Assembly (NCBI RefSeq): GCF_000003815.2 | Contig: NC_049992.1 | Span: 12,125,786-12,189,785 of the forward strand | DNA: 64,000 nt | Direction of reading: 5' to 3' | DNA from: Branchiostoma floridae | Lineage: Eukaryota > Chordata > Leptocardii > Amphioxiformes > Branchiostomatidae | Shown here: positions 20,834 to 35,800 of the stretch, piece after piece | Layout of the letters: every line of letters starts with the position of its first letter | Position numbering within the stretch: the first letter of the stretch is position 1 | Translations under genes and position numbers: made by a program | Notes under the pieces: generated by a model | The model's input: the letters and a program-made list of their open reading frames with translations, nothing else | Told to the model about the DNA's origin: nothing | Databases searched by the model: none

Positions 20834-23800
20834 GTAAGGTCTGATTACCAAAAGACCTGCTGTTTGTAACTTCTGTATTAATGATCACAGATCCACATGT
20901 AAGGCTAGTTTACCTTTATCCGCAGGCCCGGGATATCCTTTATCCGTTGTATTCAAGACTGTTTCAAACTAAATACCTAACAAAAATGCAATTTGGAACC
21001 ACTGACCATCGACTTGATATCCCTAAATTTTTCCCTGTTTGTAAGTAAAACTAATATTAGGTTACCTCGCGGATAATGGTGAACTAGCATTACACTTTTT
21101 ATATTTCAGTATATCTAAGTTCTATATTTATGTTGTGTTATTAGTACACTTTTGATTGGATTGTGTTTCAATCAATTAAGTTAACTTCTTCTGCTATTCA
21201 TTATTCGTTATGTATGATCACTTCTTTAGTTTGACCTCTGACCTCTGCTTATTATTTTACGCTAATTATCCGCTAATTATCCGCTTTTGATGTTAAGTTG
21301 TTTCTTTTTCATTTCATGTATGTCATTTATTCTTATTATTATGACTCCAGGAAGAGTAGTGGCATGATTTTATGATGTACACTAATGGAGATCGCAATAA
21401 AACAAACAAACAAACTTCTTCTAGATAAAAAATTACCTGTATACACCAAATAATAGCCACATAAGCAACTGGACAAGATTTTGGACACAGTCAGACATTT
21501 CATGTAGCCTCCACTACCTTTCATCAGTGACACTGAGCAGACCTTTTGAAGAGCAGTAGTCATAGGAACCAAAACTGCTGCAAGTCAGACAAATTCAAGA
21601 CAAGGTTGATGCAAATGACTTGATGCAAATGGGTCAAATAGCTCCTGTTTGAGTGCAGGAGTTAATGTTGTCTTGCAGGGGTGAGAGCGCCAGGTTCCAA
21701 GTTCTGGAAAGTTTGGTACAATTAGGCCTCCTTTCCTACTGAAAATTCTCTTATGTGCTGTCTCTTTATCCAAACCAGCAGGGTTCGTGGTCAAGGATAT
21801 CAGAATTCTGTGGATTTGAGATTGAAATAGTGTCCATGTATATGCACTAGGCTCGTTCTCATTTAAATGTCGAAATGCTGTTGCCTGACTTTACGGCTTG
21901 ATATGGAGAAAATTATACTATGACAACATCACTGGTTCCTTCATTTGTCCATAACCCCTGTAATGTTTTACAAAAGATGCACAACAACATTCGTATTGTT
22001 TGATGACTTAGAAGATTATTATAGCCACGGGTGGGATTTCACACCCTAAAAAATGGCTGTCGCCTGAGAAGAAACGAAGAATTCAAATAGTAGCCAAAAT
22101 CTAACAATTCAGTTCCCAGAATGATTGTTCGGTAGGTAAAACCAGCTGACCAGGCCCTCTGACCGATCACGTCAGATCGCTCCTATCACTGATCTTGGAG
22201 GCTGTGTGAGGTGGTTTATGCCTGTTGCCAGATTCTGTAACAAACGTTACCACCACGAGTATGATGGTTGCCACGGTTTTATTATCCACGTATAAGACTA
22301 GAAATGCCAGTTTTTGTGACGCTGTACAGTTTTTCTCGCTTCCTAAAGAAACAAGAAAGGGTTGTTGACTGTTATTTGTATCCCACCTTGCTTAACAAAA
22401 TGTTGTACAGAAATGACTGTAACAAACGTTACCATTGTTCGATGCTGTCTTAGCTTTCTATCTGACCTGGTATAAAAAAGCTGCCCACTTTTCAAATGTC
22501 CATTGGGACATCCACTTATACCTAAATGATGTAGTCAATAAGGTAAGTCCTTTAGAAGAAAACAGGGTTTACTGTTGTAACAAACGTTACTGGTAACGTT
22601 TGTTACCTGCCCTGTAATGTATTACCAATGGGACCGAAAATAATAAGTTGCCATTTTTTGGCTACGGTTAAAAGAGGAATTTTCCTAAACAACCAGGTAG
22701 TTTTCACTGAAAATAAAGCCGATTTATTTTTCGACCCAAAAAATGCCATTTTCGACATTTCAATGAGAACGAGTGACTAATGAGTGCATACTTGGAGTGT
22801 GGGGGTTCGAGCTTTGGTAGCCAGTTTTTGTAGCCACACTTGTCTATTTTGTTTTGGCTTTGAGGTAATTGTGTTGTCTCCCCAGTGGAAGAGACTTTTA
22901 ATCACTGCCTGAATTTGTGTTTCAATCAGTGGTGCATGAGATTTGAAGGCCAGATACTGGTCATTATTGCAGGTTGCTATCCTTCTCTGTGATAGTAAGT
23001 GTCTAGCATAGGGATCATGACTAGACTCCTGTGTGAACTTGATGTTGTCATCTACAGTCAAACCTGTCTATAGCGGCCACTCAAGGGACGGGACAAATTT
23101 GGCCACTATAGACAGGTGGCTTCTGTATAGAGGTGGTAACTTGTAGATAAAATACCCAAGGGACCGACAAAAAGTGGCCACTATGGACAGGTGGCCCCTC
23201 TGTAGAGGTGGCCCCTAATACAGGTTTGACTGTACCTGGTTGATATAGTGAAACAATCAATGAAATAAGTTTGCAACCAGCGACACAACATAGAGTACAG
23301 AACTAAGCCTCCTCAAGCCCTTCTTTGTTATCTAATTTATCTATTGTGATTGGAGGTTTGAAACTCAAGCTCCTATTTTTATTGATCTTTGATAATAAAA
23401 GAATTAACCCAATGACTCCCACCCCGGACACTCTTTTTTTGCTTGATCATGAAAACATTGCCTTACCTTCATCATGTAAATTTCATGTGCTGCTTGGTGT
23501 AAGTGAAGTTGACTGGCCAATTTTTCACCTCACACCTCACATCTGTCCTACTATTATTTAGACCACTTGTGATCATTTGTGCATTTAGCCTACGGATATG
23601 GACATGCAATAAAGATTATTATCATTCTTCTCCACAAGATTACAATTGGCTGCAGAGATCCAGTGACTGGGCAATTGACGCAACAGTAACACAGTGGCCC
23701 CAAGCTGCTGGTGCCGACAAAGTTCTTGACGGTAATTATTATTCCCACTGGAACCCAAGTGGTCGAGGCCCGTGGTACATCATCTTCGACCTTGTTGGGC

Positions 23801-26800
23801 CTTACACACTTTCTAAGATCGGCATCACCAACAACGGAGACACAACCCATGACATTTCAAAGTTCCGGCTCCAAACATCGGTAACGTCTGATCCATACAA
23901 CTGGGAAGACGTGGTGACAGTAACAGATGTGGCAGCTTCATCTGAGTTACAGGAATTTGGGGGCTTCTCCGCCACCGGTCGATTCTGGAAATTCAATGCC
24001 ACAGAAACATATGGGACCTGGCAGCCTTGGTTACGAGAGGTGAACTTCTTTGGAGCAAGGGCAGGTAGGTTCATTTCAAGCTCTAACATTTCATGTAGCC
24101 ATCAATGATAGTGTACAATTTGACTAGTGCATTATCAAGCATACAAAATGTACAAGAGAAGTGTTTATCCCAGTAAATCAGTTGTTTTTTGAGCTGTCCC
24201 ATAAGCTCTTGATCCTGTTTTATTAAGATTAGTGAGATCAGATTTATGCAGCATTTAGTAACAGCATAGTTGTAAATGCCTATTATTATAGAGGCTTTGC
24301 AATTATATTAGAGTGTCATAATGTTTATGTATGTGTGCATAAGCTTACACTGTGATCATTGTCATTCTATAACACATGTCAATCTGAGCCAGTTTTCTTC
24401 AGGGCAACTTGTGACCATGTTGCTATTTTAAACCAATGTATCATAATTTTCAATCACGATTTGCCTTAAATTTGCCTCTTCCAGACGAGTTCCTATTGCA
24501 CTGATCAAATCTTGATACTGTGTAGTCAGCTTTTCACTGTGTACATTTGTGGTACCTACACAATGTAGCTCTTGACTATGATCAAAGAGGTATCCTTATA
24601 TTTATGCAAGTTCTGGCCATGTGGAATCTTCTGCTTGCTAAATTCAGAATCTTATTGTAATAAAAATTGTAGTCATGACTAATTCTAGTCAGGTCACAGA
24701 ATGTTGGGAAAGGTATTAGTGACCATACCTAATGGTATTTGAAAACTTTTCATATTGGTGTGCTTGAATAAGGTACATGTGTGTACCATAGCCTGTAAAT
24801 AAAAGTGTCCGCAATGAATATATCAGTTTGCTTCCAACGAGGTTTTTTACTCTGTATCAGATTCTGTATCTGTATCCATATAGCCGATATAACCGCCCTT
24901 TGGCATAACACACCAGCTGCCTTTCAAGTTAAACTGCAGGTTGGAGTGCATAGTGTTTTTGAGTCATTCTGTAAGCCAACCTTGATGGTCCTTGATTGAA
25001 GCCAAAATGCTGCTCATTTTTTTTGGAAGGCACCCCAGCTGTAGATTTTGTCTAATTCATTCTCTGGAAAGAATCATCATGGCTGCATGATGTTGTATAA
25101 ATTGCTTGTGTACATCGTCCCATGTTCCGTGTTTAAAGGCTTGTGGCCATTTTATTTAAGGAAAGACAGTTGTGAAGTTTATTGGTTTTTAGAATAACTA
25201 TTGAGTCTTGGTACATTTGTACTGGCATGGATTGTTTGCTGTTCAGTTGGAGGATAGAGAGTACCATGAATAGTTTGATCAGGTTAGTGAGTCACTGAAT
25301 AAAGAGACTCTTTTTACACAACCCTTTATTTCCAGCACCAACGTTTCCTTACACGTACACTCAGTAAAATGTAATAACTAATCCATCACCCAATGTAGGA
25401 CCAGTTGGTACCAGTGCTTTAGTGAAGGTTGACCATCTACATTGTACTCCATGTCTGAAAGGTTTTCCTTTAGGAAATGAAACCTTTAATGCTGAATATT
25501 GCGACTCAAGGATTTTACTCAAGACAGCTTGGTCATTGAAGGCTTAAAAAAGGCTGACTTTTGCTGGACATTGCAGTTCAACTGATATGTTCCTAGCAAA
25601 TTCTACATGCTTTTATTTTAGGAGCTGACATGTGTGGACTGTCAACATTTCGCCACGTCCCACAAACCGACTGTTACAGTGATGACAATTTGGCCATCCA
25701 CTATGGTGTAACCCTCCAGTTCTGTGCAGTTGCCTGCTGTGCAGCGTCCTCATGCCTGTCCTTTCAGTTCAACTCCGGCTCCAGCTGCTATTTGAAAAGA
25801 AAGCTCTGCTCCGATGAGGAGAAAGTGAGCACAGCAGTCGGGAACATGTACGATTGGTCTTTAGTATCAACCCAAGGTTTGTGCACATCCTCATCTTTTG
25901 TCATAGGGAATCATCATCACATTTCTTTTGTACATATAGTTTATAGACATGATGTTAAGGTTGTCAAACGATGTCTTAGTTTGATCTTGTTGCAAAGCTC
26001 CTCATGACAGGTGTATTAAGCATTGCATTTTCCAGATCTCTAAGATTAAGCAGTCTAACCCAAGGATACTAGTAACCCCAAATTTTGATATCATTTGCCA
26101 TCTTGAGAGAAAGAGGGCCTTCGAAGAAATGAAAGAGACTTATTAGTATAGAAAAAGAAGAAAAGATATAATTGACGTATGGTAATGATGTTATAGTCAG
26201 ATAAGCTTCATACAGGAAAGAATATGCTAGACCCTTGGATACCTGTTAAGCCAGGTAATCATACGTCATAATGTATATCAGCTTGTACACATTAAAAGTA
26301 CAGCTGGTTGCTTCACAGAGAGCACATGCTCCTTCATATCATGGCACCAAAGTTATTTTTGCTTTTCTGGTCAGCTGCAAGTGATGGCCCGAGGAACATA
26401 GCTCTTGGCATGCCTGCTGCACAGTCAAGTACTATCGCAGGCCTTGGTGCTGAGTTAGGTGTGGATGGTGACAGAGGCAACTGCTTCCATACTAATAGCG
26501 ACTCAAATCCCTGGTGGCGTGTGGACCTCGTTTTATCCCGGCGGATTGATCGGGTTGTCATCTTCAACCGAATGGACGGATGGACCTGGCAGCGGCTTGA
26601 TGGCTTTAATGTCTATGTCGGAGATAACGAAAGAGTCCAGGACAACCCATTGTGTGCAGCCAATCAGCCAGTACAGACCAAGGAAAGCAACTATACCATC
26701 AGCTGTTATGGGCTGTTGGGGCAATATGTGGGGATTCTCATACCAAGAAGGGAGTACTTCCACTTGTGTGAAGTTGAGGTGTATGAAGGTACATATGCAT

Positions 26801-29800
26801 ATGATTCACCCACATTATTTCATGCCACAAGCAGTAAAATGTAGCTGTAATTTTTACATTATCTACAGTCACTGTTCCTGCATCAAAATTAAAATGTTTG
26901 ATGTAATCTAGTTGTCATTTTTCTATAGAGTATAGTGTAATACAGTGCAAAACTCTTATTAAATTAAATGTGAATAGATAAAGCATGTTTTAGAACACTT
27001 GTATGATGAAATATTGTTATCTAGTCTCTGAAACTAGAAAAATGGTTCCTGACTAATTGTGTCGGAAATGTTTAGGAACATTTCTTTTTCACATATAATC
27101 AAATACATGATAGGAATAGATATTTGACTAATCTCGATTCCCTATTTGGAATTCTCTTTGAAGCCAGAGACAGGACCAATCTTGCTTTGGGTCAGCCAGC
27201 TGAACAGTCAATCACTGTTTACGGCAGTTTTGCACATTTAGCTGTGGATGGCAACAGAGATGCAGTCTTTTATCATGGATCTTGTACCCACACATTGGAT
27301 GGGAGCAGCAATTGGTGGCATGTTGATCTGGGCACCAGCTACTTTGTTGATGAGGTGGTGGTGTTCAACCGGCTGGATTGCTGCTTCACACGGCTGGATA
27401 ACTTCATGGTACACGTCGGGGATAATCCAGTGGTGATGCTGAACTCCCCGTGTGAGGCTCAACAAAGGGTAACAACAAACCAAGTTGGCTTTCCAGTGGA
27501 CTGCAGAGGCCTGAGGGGTCGGTATGTCGGGATCCACCTCCCAGTCCAAGGGTCACTGACATTGTGTGAAGTTGAAGTATATGGAGGTGGGCTGTTTGCA
27601 TTCAATTTGTCTCTTACAGCTCTCAAGCTACTGTTCATTGCAGATGGACACACTTGTTCCCTGTCAATGTTACTGTGAATCACCCAAATCTACAACAGTT
27701 ACTACATCCTCATTGTAGGGTCTAATAGTATGCTGTCTTGATGCACAACACAATAACTTTTGCTTTCATAATCACTGCATGGAATGATGACCACCCACTG
27801 GCTGGAAGGTAACCAACAGGAAAGCCTGCAAACTTTTTTGCCATCACTACATCCATCCCGGTGTCCACAACACTGACTTCCTCAATAGATAAGCTGTAAT
27901 AAATGCTGTATGCTGACTGTTGTGACTCTGAATTTGAAACAGTAATCTTTACATGTTTTGATTCAATGTTACTTTATGCCAACAACAGTACTAATGTTAC
28001 CTCAACAGTTAGCCTTTTGGGAATTATCTCTAACTATCAATGTTATACCCCAGTAACAAGTCTTTGTGTTAGCAATCACAGTTGATCTTTAAAAGGAACA
28101 GCTCTATTCTGATCTAAGGACACATTCCAGCAATTCAGTGCAAAAAGAGGATTGAATTGATGGATGGAACAGTTAACAATGATCATTAATTACACAAAAG
28201 TTCATTCATTTTTCAGAAATGGATCCTTCCAGTACAAAGGAGTTCATCATAGCATTTCCAGAGAATTTTGAGTACAAGGAGGATCAGACTACCATGTTGT
28301 TCATCACTGGTGCAAGGTCCACCCCTTCTTCTATTGAGGTTGACGTTCCTTCCACTGGCTTTTTCACCTCCGTCAGTGTTACATCCAGCGAGGTCAGTAA
28401 TTTTTCTTCTTCTTGTCCCAACTTAGTGTAAATGTGGGTCATTGTCACTGCCTGAAAGTTTTAATTAGTTCTTGACACAGGTGATAATGAGCAGAAATTT
28501 AGTAAACATTGGGTGATAAGTCATAAGTTATAACATTGAGTAATTTATAAAAAAAGTTGTTATCTGAATGATTGCAATGGTCGTAACTTCCTGTTTCAAA
28601 TCTAGCACTACTGATTTACAATATGACAAAATTGCAGAATTATTAAGAAAGTACATTTTATTAACAAAAACTATGCATTCAAAAAGTTTTCATTTAGTAA
28701 ATGAGCAATAAATCCTTTGGAGATGCAACTACTATAAGATACATTCACGATGTAGGTACTAGGCTTTCCCGGACCTGTCAGTGAAGAAGGAACATGCTTT
28801 GTGTGGAGAACATTTCCACTTTGTTTTACATTTTACAGGTTGCTGTTGTTGAACTGCCCCGAGCTGGTGTGGAGCTGAAGGGAAGCCAGACGGGGAAAGA
28901 AGCTGTCTCAGTCAGAGCAGACAGCCCTATCATGGTGTACGGCATGTCTCATGATACCTTCTCCGTAGATGCTTTCCTGGCATTGCCAACAGACGTCCTT
29001 GGAACTGAATACTACGTCATCTGTAGCGAACCATCATCTGAAAAGATACAAGGAAAAACAACAGTTTATCCCACAGGTGTTAAATACTATTCATTCAATT
29101 TACCTTCTCTCTGTCCTCACTATAACATTATCTAAAATGTTTTAGCAGGAATGTTGTTTGTAGTCAATTATCCTTCCAGCATGTTGTAGGTAGATTAAGT
29201 TTAACAGTTAAAAAGTTTTGTATATCAAAGCTGCAGTGTGTACCATTAAGTAGGGATTTACATGTGCATATCAAGCACAGCTTGAGATTATTCCTTCATA
29301 GTATTTCTTTGTGAAGTTTCATTCAATGATTGAACAAAATGACTTTTTCTGTTGAAGGAAAAAATATGTCAAAAACCTCCTGACAGTTTCAATGAAGTCT
29401 GTGCCTTAGTCACTAACTAGCTGGTGTGACAACCATCGACATAACAGAGCACTTGTGGCCTTCCCTCTAACATGTAGGGTACTTGAAAGTATCACAGTCC
29501 TCAGGATGGGATATTGAGCCTTGACCCTGTGTTCATTGTACTTGACAAAATGAGCTAGGTATATATAGCAGTTCCTCAGCACAATGATCTGGTATATATC
29601 ATACTGTCTGGTCATGGCCATTGGAAGTCTCAAAGTCTCAAAGGTTAGCTCTTCAGTTGGCTTACTAGTAACTGGTTCGAGATCCTATCACTTTACACAT
29701 GAAGTCTTTATGGAACAGATCTCCTGTCATTATGTGGCTAAGTAGACAGGGCTGTAGAAGAAATGGTTATTAATGATATTGAAATTTATTTTTCAGAGTT

Positions 29801-32800
29801 CGTGGTGGTTGGCATCCGGGATGGAACCACTGTGAACATTGTACCAACCCAGGAAGTAGAGTTCAATGGTCAACACTACTCAGCCAGCCAGACGTTTACT
29901 ATCACTGTGGATAGAATGGACAGCTTACAAGTTCAGAGTGTTGAGGACCTGGCAGGTAACTAAAGACATATGGATGATTTGTTTACAGGTGCCTGTCAAA
30001 ATTATCAGTGAATGTTGAATTTGTTTGCACAAAAGATGCTATATTTTTTTTACCAGAAATAGTACCCAATAGTTGAGGATACCTTTAGAATGCAAAGGAC
30101 CCACCCCACTAGATTCCCTTATTGAACACTAAAAATTCTGATCCAATCCTCAATTAAAATGGCATGCAAGTTTTACAACACAATACAATACAATACAATA
30201 CAATACACCTAGCTATCTTGTGGTATTTTCTGTTATCTATATTTTTACAGTGAACTCAGTCTTCCCTCTGTCTTTAGTAAGTTAGTTTTGCTTTTCAGGG
30301 TCTAAGATCACATCCAGTGAGCCAGTTGCTGTACTTAGTGGCAATTTTGCAGCCATTATTGGACAGGGTGCAACAACAAAAGACCATCTTGTGGAGATGA
30401 TCCCTCCTGTGGAAACCTGGGGCACAGAGTTTGCACTTGTTCCACTTGTCGGGAGAGAGGCTGGAGATATCTTCAGGGTCCTGGCTTCCCAAGACAACAC
30501 ACAGGTGTGGAGAACATGTTCTGCTTAGACCACTGCATTTTCATAGACAGCTTGTTATTCCTTTGACAGTAATTTTGCTCCAAAATTAAATTACAGTTTC
30601 CATTGGAGAGGTAGAAGGGTAGTGGAAGCAATGTAGTTGGGGAGAAAGAGAATTTTTAGTAAGAAATTAGTAATCGTGTTTGTCAGGCCAGAAGGGACAA
30701 AATTTAAAATCCACTGTTCATTTACTTGCAGGTCAACCTGACAGGACATGCCTCCGTTATTCTACATGCAGGGGAGTTTTGGGAGTTTGATGTACCCTCA
30801 GACCAGTACAAGTACCTCACTGCCAGTAAACCTGCCTTAGTAGCACAATACAGGTAAAACTTCCAAATACATCCAGATTTAAGCTTGCTCAATGGCTTCA
30901 TTAGCTGTATTAGTCAAGACTCAATGTTCAGATTTTGATGATGTCCAAAGCACAGAGTTGTAAGAATCGAACTTTTAAGATTTTACTTTATATCTATATG
31001 CACATTTTAAAGCCCATTTATGCACCTAGTAGCAACATTAATCCTTCTCTTCTGTTTAGATGATCTTGAAATATAATGCTTGAGATAATACTTTTTGGAT
31101 AGCTGTTCCTGCAGCATGGCTTCACTGCAGCTCACTTTTGTAGCCAATTATGATGGGAAGAAACTTCAGAATCCAAAGGAAGTATATGTAGCAAACCACT
31201 TCTTTGAGATGTCTAGACCAGTAAGTAGTAATAAATGAAACAAAATCACAATGAGGAATATCAGGGATAATTGGGAAGTGGGATGAACAAAAATAGACAC
31301 TAACTGGATTTGGAAATGGTCAAAGGATTCAGGTTTAGTCCACTATCTTTCGTCAGTGACAATGACAGTGTCACTAACAGTGACAAGAACAGTGATTCTG
31401 TCACTGGCGGTGTCGCTTACAAAAGATAGCTATCTGAAATGTCTGACTGTTTCCAAAATCATATAAGGTTGCTTAAGTAACTCCTATTTGGCATCCCCCT
31501 ATCTCCTTAGCTGGATGTCTAACCTTCGTCAATGCATCAGTGAAAATAGACTTGCTCGCCACTGGGGGTATCATGGATATTTCATTGGGATCTGTCCTTG
31601 GTTCTGATTTAGAAGCTGCTGGCACATAGTTTTTTTTATATGATTTTACTCCGTGATAGAAATAGGAAGGATATTGAAAATAAAATGCAATGTTGAATAA
31701 TCAAACTGTGTTAGATGCTACCATACATATCAATCCTTTTCTATTACCAATACTGTGTTCTTGTTTATTGTTACTTTGCAGCAAGTCAATGACAACTGAC
31801 AACTCACTGATTGATCCATTCATGATGATTGTACCATCTTTAAGCCAATTTGCTGCTCGATACACGTTTGTTGCGGCAGAAATCCCATCTGAGTCCCCCG
31901 GGACTCAACATGTGAACATCATCATTAAGGCTTCACACAGAGATGACCTTCGTATGGACGGCATGCCGCTGTCTTCTGATACAGCATGGGCCGGGATACC
32001 AGGAACAAACTTGTCTGCTGCACGCATCACCGTCACAAGTGGTGCCCACATGTTGAATCATGCTTCTCCTCTCGTCACTTTTGGCATTACTGTCTATGGC
32101 TACCGTCAACAATCTCCACTGTGGTCCTACGGTTATCCTGGAGGCCTCAACCTGAATGTGGCGTGCATCAGAACTCTGCAGGTTGCTGGTGATGGCATTG
32201 ACAATGACTGCGATCAGTTTGTTGATGAGGAGATTCCCAATGGGATAGATGATGATGGTGATGGGTGGATTGATGAAGATGTACCAGTTGCTGGTAAGTG
32301 AAATAATTTCCTCCTCTTGCTTTTCAAATGGAAATTGGTTTAATTTACCCTGTTTGATAAGCCTTTAAAATAACATTCTTTACATATCTGCCCTATTATG
32401 AATTCACTTGTATCTGCCGGAAACTGTGGTAAAAATGTAACAGTACACAGTCTTGTCTGATTTAATCATGCTTATAGCGTCCCGCCCAACATTTCCAGTT
32501 ACAGCCCTAAATAGGAGAGTTTGTGTTATGCCTGTCAGACTACACACTGAGTCATGTATTGGACATGACACATGTATGCATCAGTGCATTTTTAATTCTA
32601 CTCTATGCATCTGTTTCTTCAGTGATATTTTTTACTTTGATAGTACAATCTGCAAACAAAAACATGTCAGGAGGAATATAAACATGACCCAGATTAGCTA
32701 TTAGTTTGTCCTTGGTGCTTAACTTAAGTAGAAGCTGCTGACAACAACTTTTTTGCCTTTTTCAAGTGTCTGTAGCCCATTTATTTATTTATTTATTTCA

Positions 32801-35800
32801 TCTTTAAACAGATGGGTAGCCCCTACGACAGTGCATAGTTGATTTCCAAGGGGGCCCATCAAACATACATGTAAATAATAAATACAGGACAAAAACGTTG
32901 ATGTTGTAAGTGTTGTAAGTCCCTTGCTATCAAGCACTCTGTTGGAAGTTTTTTTCTGGCATTTGATGTGACTGTGGAAAACTTTGTTTTCTGTCACAGT
33001 GATAGGCTGCGATGAACCAATGGGCATGGAGTCGGGACTCATACAAGAGGAGAGTATCACTGCTTCAACTGAACTCACACATGATATGAGGGCTTCTAAA
33101 GCAAGGCTCAACACACAAATGGATGCCAATGGCGCTGGATCATGGGCGAGTGGACAAACAGACGGAAATCAATGGCTACAGGTAGGGTACATGAGACGAT
33201 CCTAATGGTATACATTTAGTGTACATAGTATATAGTGTATACTCCAAATAGTGTAAAAATTTGCAACTGTCTGATTATATTGGGAATCAGATAAGAGATT
33301 GTCAAGGATGATATAGGACATGGTAATGCACCCTCATTTCAGGAGGTGTAGAAGAAGGAAGATTATTTTCTGAACTTCATGGAATCGGCACAGGATACTA
33401 GTAGTTGGGAGATAAGACCATTAAACAACAACTTGTGCAGACTTTTCTGAACTTAGAATGTAACGTTACACTTGATGCTATGAAGATTGCAATTAGCAAA
33501 TGCAACATGGACCTCAAATAATGCACACAAAAATGTAGTTCTTTCTATCATCTCTAGTGAGTGCTTACAAGGGTATATTTACTGGGTGGTGTTCCATGAT
33601 ATGAACAACATTTAGTACTAATTACAACTTTCCTGTCATGATTTCTGAGGCCCTAAGCTTTCAACTTATCTCACCTCACATATTATGTCATACATAATAT
33701 CATCCTTCATCAAACTCTACCTAGATGTAAACTCAATGTAACTGGCACATGGTAAGCCAAGAAGGACCATCTCCGATGCCAAGTGAATATGTCATACATG
33801 ATATCATCCTTTATCAAACTCTACCTAGATGTAAACTCAATGTATAATCAATGTTATGAAAGACTATGTAATACTTGTAGGATTGGACTACATATTACAT
33901 ACTTGCTTAGTTGATAGATCATTAGATTAGAAATTTCAAGCAAATCTTGACTTACTAAAAGCTTGCATGCTGATGCTCCGACTATGTAATACTTGTAGGA
34001 TTGGACTACATATTACATACTTNNNNNNNNNNNNNNNNNNNNNNNNNNNNNNNNNNNNNNNNNNNNNNNNNNNNNNNNNNNNNNNNNNNNNNNNNNNNNN
34101 NNNNNNNNNNNNNNNNNNNNNNNNNNNNNNNNNNNNNNNNNNNNNNNNNNNNNNNNNNNNNNNNNNNNNNNNNNNNNNNNNNNNNNNNNNNNNNNNNNNN
34201 NNNNNNNNNNNNNNNNNNNNNNNNNNNNNNNNNNNNNNNNNNNNNNNNNNNNNNNNNNNNNNNNNNNNNNNNNNNAATGATGGCACGGGCAGTATTTTTG
34301 TCAGTCACACTTTTCCTCACTTCACTCACTTCAAAATTTGAGCATCTAGCTTTGGTTAGGGCTGTCTCTCGGATAGGAATCGTGAAATGGAGGTCCCGTG
34401 TTTGAGGAGAGCCACACTTTGAGCATGTTAAAGAACCCACCACACTTATCGAAAAAAAGCAGGTTTCAGTGGTTAAATCCTACAATCCTATGGTTGCTCC
34501 TGGGGCAGTTACTGAGGTCACCTGAGTGCGGCCGAATGTCAGCTTGCTTCAGACACTTGTGACAGTCATATTGAGGTCACCTGAGTTGTGCAAAATGGCA
34601 GCTCCCCTCATACACTTGCAATATAACCCCACCTATTGTAAGCTCCTTGCAACTCAGCCCCTGGCTGCTAAAAGAGAGTAGTCGGCCCACTCAATAACAT
34701 AATAACAACAGCATAACAGTCATATCACTTGTTGACAGGTTGACTTGGGCAGGATGCGCACCATCGCAGGTGTCATCACGCAGGGGCGGAATGGTGTTGC
34801 ACAATGGGTCACCTCATACAAGCTGCAACATGGTGTCTATGAGAATCATCTCACTACAATTGTAGATCTGTCTAATGGCTTAGACAAGGTAATTCGAGTT
34901 TAATGAATTCTACAATAAAAATCATCAAGTAAGGATTAATGCAAGTAGAATTTTTATTGTAGCCTGACAAGCAACACTCATACTCACTAGATAGAAGCAA
35001 TACAAGTCATGAGCCATATTAAGGTCTCAGATTTGCTGACTGTATTTTATGTAATATTTTAGGTAAATTCTTTTCAATGTTCAATTTGTAGATTTTTCCG
35101 GCAAACGATGACAGTGGTACCAAGGTAACAAACGTCCTGGATGAAATGATTACAACCCGGTATGTGCGCTTCCGACCGCTTACATGGCATGGCTGGATAG
35201 CTATGAGGGTGGAAATCCTTGGCTGTCGGGGTGAGTACAAATGTCTGTGTATGATCACTAGCTGTAGTGTATTTACATATTCAGCAGAGCAAAAAATACA
35301 ACCATGATGTTGAGAATGGGCTAGCATTGTGGGGGTACAAAATTATGAAGAAATACAGTGGATGAGATATGAATGACTGATAATTTGCAGGATAAAATAT
35401 CAGTAACACAACACAACACAAAATAGATAAATAGAACACAACACAATGTACCACAAATTATGTTGCTTTAGATTGGAAATGAAAAAATGAAGATTAGAAT
35501 TCTTACCACTTTCTACATTTCACAGTTTATTCTTTGTATGATTGTTGTAATATCCTCGCAATTCAGGCTGCCTGGAGGAATATTATGTCTATTGATGAAT
35601 AAACCAGTCTACAATTTCAGATGAAACACCAGACCCCCGATGCCCACCGGAGTACAAGCGATTCCGCTCAGTTTGCTACCAGGCTGTTGATACCCAGCTG
35701 AGCTTTGATGAGGCAGAGAGACATTGTGTGGACAATGGAGCTGTCCTTGCCATGCCACATGACACTGAGACTGTTCAATTCTTGATTAGGTAAACTGAAC

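Larger units (their letters stand above)
20834..23638 (+). other. aGPCR intron 2 (repeat-rich)
   Basis: Contains four repeat units: a MITE at 20904-21088, a retrotransposon-like tail ending in (CAAA)n at 21340-21418, a larger element at 21852-22773 and a MITE at 23053-23234. No exon-like sequence was found. Confidence 0.6.

Noticed and set aside
22238-22607. AACAAACGTTACC repeats considered as a CRISPR-like array or operator set
   Set aside because: Eukaryotic context, only three irregularly placed copies, all inside an inverted-repeat element.
27248-27683. Overlapping open frames on both strands in the second F-type lectin exon
   Set aside because: Shadows of the coding strand; the plus frame with the lectin motif is in phase with the neighbouring exons.
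33936-34443. Open frames spanning the first N run
   Set aside because: They exist only because N is read as sense; the flanks are repeats.
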